This document shows positions 48,503 through 56,515 of a DNA stretch of 64,000 nt, piece after piece. Made by a program: the position numbers and the translations under genes. The stretch's first letter is position 1, and each line of letters starts with the position of its first letter. The notes below the pieces were generated by a model. That model made no database searches. It saw only the letters and a list, made by a program, of their open reading frames with translations, and was not told where the DNA came from. Source of the stretch: CAZQIC01 sp964593555 (GTDB lineage: Bacteria; Bacteroidota; Bacteroidia; JAFLBG01); the NCBI GenBank assembly GCA_964593555.1, contig CAZQIC010000001.1, positions 59,710-123,709 on the forward strand. The letters run 5' to 3'.

Positions 48503-51403
48503 TTATTTTGAAATCACTAATTTATTTATGCTAATATTTTCACCCGAGGTAAGCCGGTAATAATAAATCCCTTCAGGCAAATTGTTCATGTCTAGGTTGA
48601 ATTGATGTTTGCCTGCAGAAAGTGTGCCGAATACTGAATGTTTAACTTCTTGTCCTATAATATTCAATAGACTTAGGTCTACGGTAGCTTTATCATTCAA
48701 TGTAAAAACAATTGTAGCTTGTCCGCTGGCCGGGTTAGGGTAGATGTTAACAGAAGAAAATGTTTTGCCTGATAGGACCTGCACTGCAGAAACCGTACCT
48801 GAGCCTACCGCTGTTAAGGTATCCCATTTTAATTGTGCATTTTGTGCGCTTGTTTTCATATCAGGTAAACTGTCCCCAGCAAGTAATGCAAAACCAACAA
48901 CAATAGAATCACCTGCAGTGATTGTAAAGGGGCCGGTGCTAACAGTGTGCATAACGTCTTCTCCACTCCCGCTTGTTCCTGCGGCTGTTCTGTTAGTTGA
49001 CATCGAATTGTATTTCTCGGAACTTGAATAACCATTGGAGATCTCTATTCCTCCTGCACCGCCAGCAACATTATCAAAAGCGTAATTTAGCGTTGGTGCA
49101 TTGGAGGAAAGAACTTTAACTCCTCCGTAAATTCCGCCCGTTGCAGTATAGTATACATAGCCTAATTTGTTTGCTGCATCATATCCCGCACGATTGCTCC
49201 TATAGGTGACTGCATCAATATCCCAGTCGGCAAATATGCCCGCATAAAGGTTGCTAAGAGTAGTGCCTCCATTATTTTTTATCACATATTTGAACATTAC
49301 AAATTTGGTATTGCCTGCCGATGCCCATGCATACTCGCTATGATGAACCAATAAGTTCAAAGGAGTTGAGGCAAAGTTATCGTTGAAGCTGCCATCAACA
49401 TCGAAGTCGGAATGTACGTTTGGAAGTTTTCTTACTCTTACAGTTGAAACAAAATCTGAGTCCGGAGTAGTGCCTGTGCTCCTTGCAGCATCAGAAACTT
49501 TTCCAGTATCGCTGCCTATCATCAGTGCAGCTTCATATAAAATGCTGCTTCCATTCTTGTATTTAAACCCAAACCCTTCCTGCTGCGTTTCTTTATTATA
49601 TCCTATTAGCCCCTTGCTTGTAACAGTTGTTGCAACATCATTGATCGCAATGTTTATGTAATCCACATTTACAGTAAGATCAAAATATTCTACAGTGGTA
49701 TAATTGCCATCCCTAAGTGTAAGTTTAAAATTAATGACCGAATTCAATGGAGCTGACCCGTTAACCTTTACGAGGAATGGATCAATACTATTGTCTTTAT
49801 TTGCCATTTTGTTAATTACTCCTAAAGATGCTGTGCCATCTACAATAGTTATGTAGCCTGAAGAATTTATTTCGGTAAGCGTAGCGGTAAGATTTGTTGT
49901 GGGCCCGAGGTAATTGGTAAATGTACCGGTCATGTGAATGGTATCACCCGCAACGTAGCTGTCGTCATTGTTGTCGGTATCAGCACGGTTTGTCGTTACT
50001 ACTGCGGGCCTGCTGGTATCAGTAAGCGCCTTGTACAAATTAACAACGCCCTTGCCTAACCTTTCTTTAAACACAATGTTATTTGCAGCGTAAAGTCTTG
50101 CACTGTCAGAGCTAACTCTTAATTGTTCTCCTGCCTGCAGCGCAGTAAAATGAGGGTAATATGACCTAATCAAGGCAGCTGAACCTGAGGCATTAGGGCA
50201 AGCCATTGATGTGCCATCCTGGTTTGTGTAACTATTGCCGCTTATAGTTCCATAGATCTGCTGGCCGCCTGTGCAAACATCAACTGAGTATCCGTAATTT
50301 GATCCGGCCCACTTAGCATTTGAACTGGTAAGTCCTGCAACGCATATTACATATTTATAACTTGCAGGGTAGAAAAAAGCCGGGCTTGCATTGTTACCTG
50401 CGGCGGCAACAACCAATACATTTTTATTTATGGTTGCATAAGTAACAGCATCTAATCCTAAGCTGGTTATAACAGTGCCTCCCCAAGAACAGTTGATCAC
50501 TTTACAGCCATGATCTGCGCCGTAAACAATTCCCTCGTAAGCTTTCGCAAGCTGGCCGGCAGAATTCGCGATCTTGATAGGCAGTAGTTTACAGTTAAAG
50601 CCAATGCCAGCCATTCCGTTGCTGTTATTGGTCCTTGCACCTGCAATTCCGCTAACGTGCACACCATGATCCTGTGCCTGCCATGTTGCGTCATTATCAT
50701 TCATGCCAAGGTCCCATCCGCGAAAATTATCTATATAACCATCGCCGTCATCATCTGTTCCATTCACAGGATCAGCATAATTGAATTTAATATTGCCGAG
50801 GTCGCTGTGTGTGTATTCTATACCCGTATCTGTAATACCTATTACCACATTAGTATCTCCTCTTGCGGTTGTTGTATTTATTCCCCATGCACTGTCTGCA
50901 CGAAGCTGAGTAATGCTATATTGCTGACTCACGTTTGGGTCGTTTGGAGTGAAAACGGCACATGTTTTAGGCAGCACTTTTAATTCAACATACTCAAACA
51001 ATCCAAGAGAGTAAAGTATATTGATTACTTTTTCAAGAGAGGTGTTTGACATGTATTGAAACGAGTAGATAAGAGACAAGTCGGCATATTTGTGACCGAG
51101 ATTATCGCTTTCTCTTTCAGGTTGTGTATGTCTTGGAAATATTTTTTCGAGGTTGTATGCTCCGATCGAACGTAGAAACGTGGTTAATGAAGGATGGTTT
51201 TCTATTGTATTTACAGAGCAATCACTTCTGAATTGGGGTTTTACTTTTAAAACAACTGTATTTGATAAATAATCATCTGGTGCAATATTTACGGGCATTG
51301 TAAAATAATGATTAGAGTTTTTAAACTCTACTACTTGCTGCGCATTTATTGATGAAAATAAAAGGAAAGCAGATAGAATGGCAGCAGGGTACTTATTTAT
51401 CAT
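48503..51403 (-). CDS. T9SS-exported subtilisin-like serine protease (S8 family)
   Basis: A 966-residue secreted protease. The ATG at 51403 (MINKYPAAILSAFLLFSSINAQ) gives a proper signal peptide; the in-frame ATG at 51448 adds a second hydrophobic run and is rejected. After a propeptide-like region (about 23-160, with YSLGLFEYVELKV), the S8 domain shows the catalytic triad D192 (GITDTGIE), H246 (DHGVHVSG) and S399 (GTSMACPNASG). Beta-sandwich domains follow (about 460-870), then a type A sorting domain (NIYPNPASGQATIVF ... LPEGIYYYRLTSG). Likely a surface or secreted protease for protein digestion. Confidence 0.93.
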   Translation of the reverse strand: MINKYPAAILSAFLLFSSINAQQVVEFKNSNHYFTMPVNIAPDDYLSNTVVLKVKPQFRSDCSVNTIENHPSLTTFLRSIGAYNLEKIFPRHTQPERESDNLGHKYADLSLIYSFQYMSNTSLEKVINILYSLGLFEYVELKVLPKTCAVFTPNDPNVSQQYSITQLRADSAWGINTTTARGDTNVVIGITDTGIEYTHSDLGNIKFNYADPVNGTDDDGDGYIDNFRGWDLGMNDNDATWQAQDHGVHVSGIAGARTNNSNGMAGIGFNCKLLPIKIANSAGQLAKAYEGIVYGADHGCKVINCSWGGTVITSLGLDAVTYATINKNVLVVAAAGNNASPAFFYPASYKYVICVAGLTSSNAKWAGSNYGYSVDVCTGGQQIYGTISGNSYTNQDGTSMACPNASGSAALIRSYYPHFTALQAGEQLRVSSDSARLYAANNIVFKERLGKGVVNLYKALTDTSRPAVVTTNRADTDNNDDSYVAGDTIHMTGTFTNYLGPTTNLTATLTEINSSGYITIVDGTASLGVINKMANKDNSIDPFLVKVNGSAPLNSVINFKLTLRDGNYTTVEYFDLTVNVDYINIAINDVATTVTSKGLIGYNKETQQEGFGFKYKNGSSILYEAALMIGSDTGKVSDAARSTGTTPDSDFVSTVRVRKLPNVHSDFDVDGSFNDNFASTPLNLLVHHSEYAWASAGNTKFVMFKYVIKNNGGTTLSNLYAGIFADWDIDAVTYRSNRAGYDAANKLGYVYYTATGGIYGGVKVLSSNAPTLNYAFDNVAGGAGGIEISNGYSSSEKYNSMSTNRTAAGTSGSGEDVMHTVSTGPFTITAGDSIVVGFALLAGDSLPDMKTSAQNAQLKWDTLTAVGSGTVSAVQVLSGKTFSSVNIYPNPASGQATIVFTLNDKATVDLSLLNIIGQEVKHSVFGTLSAGKHQFNLDMNNLPEGIYYYRLTSGENISINKLVISK

Positions 51404-51462
51404 GTTAAGGGAATATATGCTAACGAATATAATGAAAATAAACCTCAAAAACCAATATTTAT

Positions 51463-51918
51463 TTAACCGGTTTTAAGGGGTATGTTTTCTATAAATTGGT
51501 AGGTATTTTTTTCATAATCCATGGCACAGCAATAATGCTGTAAGCCATTGGTAACAACTAGATAATTCGACCTGAACTTTAAGTTATAACGCGCTGCCTG
51601 GTCGAAAGTATCCTGACTTATTTTAATATCTGGTGATTTACATTCAACAATGATCTCGACAATGCCCGACGTGTTATATACAATAATATCGGCGCGTTTT
51701 TTTAAGGTATTGTAAATAAGGGTGATCTCAACACCAACCAGTGATTCGGGATATTTTTTTTCATCAATGAGGTAATGGACAAAATGCTGGCGAACCCATT
51801 CTTCGGGAGTAAGAACGACGTATTTTTTTCTTATTCTGTCAAAGATTTGCGTTCTTTGACTATCATTATTACTGTTAAGCTTGAAATTATAGCGTGGTAG
51901 ATTTAATTCGGGAAACAT
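51463..51918 (-). CDS. HsdR_N-domain (endonuclease-fold) protein next to holA
   Basis: A 151-residue protein; the ATG at 51918 gives MFPELNLPRYNFKLNSN, while the longer frame from 51954 overlaps the promoter box. The domain resembles the N-terminal nuclease domain of type I restriction subunit R: EEWVRQHFVHYLI, then a PD-(D/E)xK-like core with KRADIIVY (D in the first strand) and VEIIVECKS (E-x-K). No HsdM, HsdS or helicase is present, so it is not a restriction system. From memory the gene next to holA is conserved in Bacteroidota, suggesting a housekeeping DNA role. The -7 box is five bases from the start. Confidence 0.85.
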   Translation of the reverse strand: MFPELNLPRYNFKLNSNNDSQRTQIFDRIRKKYVVLTPEEWVRQHFVHYLIDEKKYPESLVGVEITLIYNTLKKRADIIVYNTSGIVEIIVECKSPDIKISQDTFDQAARYNLKFRSNYLVVTNGLQHYCCAMDYEKNTYQFIENIPLKTG

Positions 51919-51923
51919 TGTCA

Positions 51924-51931
51924 CAAAAGTA
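51924..51931 (-). promoter_or_regulatory. -7 box of the HsdR_N gene, leaderless arrangement
   Basis: On the minus strand TACTTTTG is followed by TGACA and then the ATG at 51918, again five bases. A TTG lies at 51948-51950, 16 bases upstream, overlapping the region just before the holA GTG. Confidence 0.6.
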
Positions 51932-51954
51932 GTGAAATAGTCATACACAAACAC

Positions 51955-52992
51955 GTGAAAGAGTTTAATCAGATATTAGCCGATCTTAAGAAAAAAGTAT
52001 ACCACCCTGTTTATTTTTTAATGGGTGAAGAGCCTTATTTTATTGATGCAATTACTGATTATATTGAGAACAATGTGTTGGATGAAAATGAAAAAGAGTT
52101 CAATCAAACAGTACTTTACGGAAGGGATACAGATGCATTAACTATTATAGCCAATGCAAAGCGTTTTCCTATGATGGCCAATCACCAGGTGGTGATAGTA
52201 AAGGAAGCGCAGAATGTAAAAGACATTGCGGGTAAAGGAAAAGAAGACGGAGATAAAGGCAAGAGTCCATTCCAGGCTTATATTGAAAATCCGCAAAAGT
52301 CGACAGTATTGTTGATATGTTATAAGTACAAAACAATTGATAAACGAACCTCATTGGCAAAAGTGATCGCGAAAAACGCGGTGTTGTTCGAGTCAAAAAA
52401 AATGTATGATAACCAGCTGCCCGACTGGATCACAACCTATTTAAAAGGAGAAGGTTATACCATTGAGCCAAGAGCTTCTGTTTTGTTAACGGAATGTTTG
52501 GGAAATGATCTGAGTAAAATAGCGAATGAATTGGATAAATTAATGATCAATATTCCGGAGAAATCGGAAATCACCGCAGATCATATTCAAAAAAACATTG
52601 GTATAAGTAAAGATTATAATACGTTTGAATTGCAGGCGGCACTGGGAAAAAAAGATGTATTAAAAGCGAACCGCATTGTAAATTATTTTTCTGCAAGTCC
52701 TAAGGATCATCCGCTTGTGGTTACATTAAGTACTTTGTATGGTTACTTCGCGAAAATTTTAACCTATCATTCGTTGGCAGATAAGTCGAAGAACAATGCT
52801 GCTGCGGCAATGGGGGTGCATCCATTTTTTGTGGGTGATTATGAAAAAGCCGCTAAGAGTTATTCCATGGGAAAACTAAAAAATATTTTTGCGGAGCTGC
52901 GTGAGTATGATCTTAAATCAAAAGGTGTGGATAGTGCCGGAACACCTGATGGGGAATTGTTAAAGGAATTGGTATTTAAGATTTTGCATTGA
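51955..52992 (+). CDS. holA: DNA polymerase III subunit delta (GTG start)
   Basis: Clamp-loader subunit that opens the beta sliding clamp. The 345-residue protein begins with GTG at 51955 (read MKEFNQILADLKKK) and has the HolA landmarks YFLMGEEPYFIDAI, QVVIVKEAQ, LLICYKYKTIDKRT and the C-terminal DNApol3-delta helices (ISKDYNTFELQAALGKKDVLKANRI, DLKSKGVD). No ATG is available near this conserved start. It is divergent from the HsdR_N gene, with only 36 bases between the start codons, so their promoters must overlap. Confidence 0.95.
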   Translation: MKEFNQILADLKKKVYHPVYFLMGEEPYFIDAITDYIENNVLDENEKEFNQTVLYGRDTDALTIIANAKRFPMMANHQVVIVKEAQNVKDIAGKGKEDGDKGKSPFQAYIENPQKSTVLLICYKYKTIDKRTSLAKVIAKNAVLFESKKMYDNQLPDWITTYLKGEGYTIEPRASVLLTECLGNDLSKIANELDKLMINIPEKSEITADHIQKNIGISKDYNTFELQAALGKKDVLKANRIVNYFSASPKDHPLVVTLSTLYGYFAKILTYHSLADKSKNNAAAAMGVHPFFVGDYEKAAKSYSMGKLKNIFAELREYDLKSKGVDSAGTPDGELLKELVFKILH

Positions 52993-53041
52993 GGTTGAAG
53001 GGTTTTGTCGCTTACCCAATAAATATTCATAAACAGGTCCG

Positions 53042-53473
53042 ATGAAATATAAGTTGAGTCAACTTATTCTTTTTGCAATCATCTTTTTTAATACTTCATT
53101 TTTTTTAATTTATGGAATTCTAAAATTGTGTGGCATCCAACTTTCGGACCATTTTTTTAATGACCCCAACACTCTTTACCGTGATATTAAGCCGATACAA
53201 ATAATGTGGGATTTCTTTAGTTTGAAAAAGGGTTATGTTGTACTTATCGCTATAGGACAAATAATTTCCGGAATTTCAATAATTTTCAAAAGAACTAGGT
53301 TTGTTGGGACAATCTTGTACTTATTTATAGCGACAAATATTTTGGCTATAAATATATTTTTTGAAATGGGGATGAGAACTTTTACTGTGAGCGCAGTATG
53401 CTTTGTAAACTGTTTTGTACTGTTATACTTTGAGAAGCATAAGTTGAAATTGTCACTTGATTTGAAGGGGTGA
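53042..53473 (+). CDS. Four-helix membrane protein of unknown function
   Basis: A 143-residue protein with four hydrophobic helices (about 7-27, 59-82, 89-107 and 112-131) separated by short loops and a basic C-terminus (EKHKLKLSLDLKG). The layout resembles DoxX-like small membrane proteins, but no diagnostic motif is seen. It lies 49 bases downstream of holA, possibly in its transcript, and converges on the Cys/Met-rich protein gene with six bases between stops. Confidence 0.6.
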   Translation: MKYKLSQLILFAIIFFNTSFFLIYGILKLCGIQLSDHFFNDPNTLYRDIKPIQIMWDFFSLKKGYVVLIAIGQIISGISIIFKRTRFVGTILYLFIATNILAINIFFEMGMRTFTVSAVCFVNCFVLLYFEKHKLKLSLDLKG

Positions 53474-53479
53474 GGCCGT

Positions 53480-53929
53480 TTATTTTTTCTTAACAATCGC
53501 CGTATCCATCTCACACTTCATTCCCTTTTTCATTTTACAGCAGTCGTCCATTTTCATGCTTTCTTCTTTTCCTTTGCAGCAATCCATTGTTCCATTTTCC
53601 ATACAGCCTTCATTCATTTTGCAGCAATCACCGCCACGCATTTCCATACGCATCATTTTGTGCGGGCCGTTCCTATGATGGAACATTTTCTTGTCGCATC
53701 CTTCACCATTAATTATTACTTCTCTTTCCTGACGCATGCCGCCATGGCAGCCGCCAATAACACATCTTATACCGCAGCATAATATACAGCCTAGTGACAA
53801 TACAATTACAAACCAGGAAATAACACTATGAAAAACTCCGAGATTATCTTTTTTAGTTTGTGCCAGTAAAAACATTCCGGCGGTTAATGAAATAAGAAGT
53901 GCGGCAATGCCAATGCATGTATGTCCCAT
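53480..53929 (-). CDS. Membrane protein with Cys/Met/His-rich metal-binding-like tail
   Basis: A 149-residue protein with two membrane helices (about 6-24 and 34-52) and a soluble tail of nearly 90 residues that is extremely rich in Cys, Met, His, Lys and Asp. In all I count 15 Cys and, between 80 and 141, 13 Met. The motif DCCKM or DCCKG repeats at 101, 116 and 129. Cys/Met/His clusters of this kind commonly bind Cu(I) or other soft metals. I do not recognise the family. The gene lies 144 bases downstream of the TonB-receptor operon on the same strand, so it may share a metal-handling role. Confidence 0.75.
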   Translation of the reverse strand: MGHTCIGIAALLISLTAGMFLLAQTKKDNLGVFHSVISWFVIVLSLGCILCCGIRCVIGGCHGGMRQEREVIINGEGCDKKMFHHRNGPHKMMRMEMRGGDCCKMNEGCMENGTMDCCKGKEESMKMDDCCKMKKGMKCEMDTAIVKKK

Positions 53930-54025
53930 TAGGTTTGGTTTTGGTTTAAAATAAAATTACTTATAAATAAGGTAGGAGATTGTTAAAAAACATTAAAAGA
54001 AGTTGACCGGTGTATCAGTTCACAA

Positions 54026-54048
54026 TCGACAAGCTCAGTGTGACTGAC
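54026..54048. repeat. Dispersed repeat unit (TCGACAAGCTCAG)
   Basis: This unit, TCGACAAGCTCAGTGTGACT at 54026, is the same repeat class as at 33.0, 39.9 and 44.0 kb in the opposite orientation. It lies in the gap between the TonB receptor gene and the Cys/Met-rich protein gene. Confidence 0.6.
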
Positions 54049-54073
54049 AAATGGGACTTCAATGGGGCATTTA

Positions 54074-56509
54074 TTAAAATTTAACCTGCAGCGAAAAATA
54101 AAAATTTCTGGCATCGGAAGGAAGAATGCCCGGGCCAGGGTATCCATCGGCCCGGCGGGTGAAGTAACGATTATCGGTAAGGTTGTTGATGCCCGTTGAT
54201 GCTGTGATAAATTTCCAGGTATATTCTGCTGATAGATCCATTACAAAATAGGACGGAACGATACCGCCAACTGCATCATAAGTTGAAATTGCATTTGTGG
54301 CGTCTGAAAACTGCTCACTGGTGTATGAGTATTGATAGGATACTCCCCATTTTTTTCTTTTCCAGGCAATACCTGTTCTGTAAATAAATTTAGGGACCAT
54401 TTCTACTTTGTTTCCTTCAACAGCATTGTCGCTGCTGTTAATGTAAGCTGCATTTACCCACGAAAAATTATTAAAAATAAGCACCTTTGATTTTTTTTCA
54501 CCGAACATCCATTTCCAGATATCGACCTCTGCAAGTGCTTCTATACCTGCGCTGCGGGAGTCGGATATATTGGTACGAAGGCGGTAAACATTATAAGTAA
54601 CTTCATCTGATTTTAAAACAGTACCAATCCTGTCGTTGTATTTTAAATAAAAACTGGTTACATCATAAGAGATAATGTTTTTCCAATTGCCTCTTATGCC
54701 CAGGTCGGAAGTGTAACCAGTTTCATCATTTAAATTTTTATCAACGCGGATGTTCGGATTGGTAACACGCATATCACTAAAACCAATGGCGCGGTAGTTT
54801 TGAGAGAAGTTTGCATAAACTTCTACTGATTTTGTTGGTTTATAGCTAAGGCCAATACCACTCAATATAAAGGATCTTTTGCGGCCGATGTTTTCGTTAA
54901 TTACTTCTTTGAAAATAATATTGCCCGCAAGATCGTTTTCTATGTTATTATAATTCCCATTGGCTTTTGTAGAAATATTTTCGAAACGAATTCCCGGCGT
55001 TATGTTTAGTTTGGAATTAACCTGAAAAATATTTTCTACAAACAAAGCAATGTTTTGGCTCGGAAAATTATAAGCAGAATAGTCTTCATTCTCAATATCG
55101 CCAAATAGAAAATCTTTTTTGTCACCGCTCGCTGCATCATTGCCCATGCCTTGTTTCCTGTCGGTAATGCCTTTGTAGTAGCGTGCTCCAAACAATAGAA
55201 TTGATGGATTACTTTTGATCGTGTAATTATACATCGCACGCGTTTCATTTCCCCAGTTGGTATACTTATCTATCCACAGATCGCGAAGACCCATTGCATC
55301 CGGGCGATTAATATTGTTAAGAATTCCAAGCGCGCTTCTGCTTGCATTTAAACCAAAAAAGCGAGTATTGAATTTTATTTTATCGGACAAGGTATAATTG
55401 GCAGTAACAGCAGCAAGGTTCCATTTTACTTTAAACCAGTTACGTTCGCGAACCGATTGCTGTGGATCTTTTTTATACATAGCATCTGTAAGTCCGCCGG
55501 GTTGCTGCGCTATATAATACATGTAAGTGTACTCGGTATTTATTTCCAGTTTTTTATTCACAGCGTAAGCAACAGCAGCGTGAGCAACTTTTACATCGAA
55601 AGAAGAATTGGGTCTCCATCCTTTGCCTGTTTTGTTCTCGAAAAAAGTATAATAATTTAATTTGTTTTTGCATGTTGTTCCGCCAACGCTATTGAACGTA
55701 TTGAACAATCCAAATGAACCAATTGTATTTCGTGACAGCACTTCTAATTGCTTGTCGGGATTTCCCTTTTTTAATTTAAAATTTATAAACCCTCCGAATT
55801 GTGGTCCAAACTGCAATGAAGACGCGCCCCGAATAACCTCAACTCTTTCCAATGCTTCTGCTGGTGGGGCATAATATGCGTCAGGGTAGCCTAACGCATC
55901 GGCACTCATGTCATAACCATTTTGCCTTGTGTTAAAATTTGCGACACGATTTGGGTTCATTCCTCTTCCGCCAATTCCTAGTTGAATTCCTGCGCCATCA
56001 TTTTCATGAATGTTTAGCCCGGAAATTTTCGAATAAATTTGACGGCTATTATTGGTTGCTGTGTTACCTATCACATTGTCCATTAAAATTACTTCACTTT
56101 TTTTGCCGGCGTAAATGCCAAAGTCTTCCACATTTTTCAGGTGATTGACCCCGAAATTATTTTTTTCACTACCAATAATTTCAACAGTGTCAAGTCTTAC
56201 CTGAGAGCTGTCCATTTTAATGTTAACCATAACTGTTTTTCCTGGTTCAACAGTTACTTTTTTGCCTTCACTTTTGCAGCCAACGCAGGTGATGAGTAAT
56301 AAATAATTTCCGGGAACAATGTTGGTTAATTCGAATTCTCCTTTATTATCAGTGGTGGTGAAGTAAGATTCGTTGTTAAGGGCAACAAGAGCGTTTTGTA
56401 GTGGTTTGGAGTTGTTTGTGACAGTTCCTTTTACAGAGCCATTTTGACTGTATAAGCAGCAGTAGAATAAAACAAAAATGAAAGTTAATTTATTTTTTAT
56501 CAGACGCAT
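54074..56509 (-). CDS. TonB-dependent receptor (FecA/CirA-like) of the metal operon
   Basis: An 811-residue outer-membrane receptor. A signal peptide (about 1-21) precedes a carboxypeptidase-regulatory-like domain (22-105, GSVKGTVTNNSKPLQNALV ... NIKMDSS), then the TonB plug (about 110-245, with the GGRGMNPNRVANFNTRQNGYDM and ALERVEVIRGASSLQFGPQFGG segments) and a 22-strand barrel ending FYFSLQVKF. The plug and the barrel-closing strand place it in the ferric-siderophore/citrate class. It lies six bases downstream of the HTTM gene and is the last gene of the operon, so the metal enters here and the imelysin and DUF4856 lipoproteins presumably act at the same surface. Confidence 0.92.
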   Translation of the reverse strand: MRLIKNKLTFIFVLFYCCLYSQNGSVKGTVTNNSKPLQNALVALNNESYFTTTDNKGEFELTNIVPGNYLLLITCVGCKSEGKKVTVEPGKTVMVNIKMDSSQVRLDTVEIIGSEKNNFGVNHLKNVEDFGIYAGKKSEVILMDNVIGNTATNNSRQIYSKISGLNIHENDGAGIQLGIGGRGMNPNRVANFNTRQNGYDMSADALGYPDAYYAPPAEALERVEVIRGASSLQFGPQFGGFINFKLKKGNPDKQLEVLSRNTIGSFGLFNTFNSVGGTTCKNKLNYYTFFENKTGKGWRPNSSFDVKVAHAAVAYAVNKKLEINTEYTYMYYIAQQPGGLTDAMYKKDPQQSVRERNWFKVKWNLAAVTANYTLSDKIKFNTRFFGLNASRSALGILNNINRPDAMGLRDLWIDKYTNWGNETRAMYNYTIKSNPSILLFGARYYKGITDRKQGMGNDAASGDKKDFLFGDIENEDYSAYNFPSQNIALFVENIFQVNSKLNITPGIRFENISTKANGNYNNIENDLAGNIIFKEVINENIGRKRSFILSGIGLSYKPTKSVEVYANFSQNYRAIGFSDMRVTNPNIRVDKNLNDETGYTSDLGIRGNWKNIISYDVTSFYLKYNDRIGTVLKSDEVTYNVYRLRTNISDSRSAGIEALAEVDIWKWMFGEKKSKVLIFNNFSWVNAAYINSSDNAVEGNKVEMVPKFIYRTGIAWKRKKWGVSYQYSYTSEQFSDATNAISTYDAVGGIVPSYFVMDLSAEYTWKFITASTGINNLTDNRYFTRRADGYPGPGILPSDARNFYFSLQVKF

Positions 56510-56515
56510 AGCAAA

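Noticed and set aside
51463..51954. Possible type I restriction system
   Set aside because: Only an HsdR_N-like domain is present, without helicase, HsdM or HsdS; the neighbour is holA.
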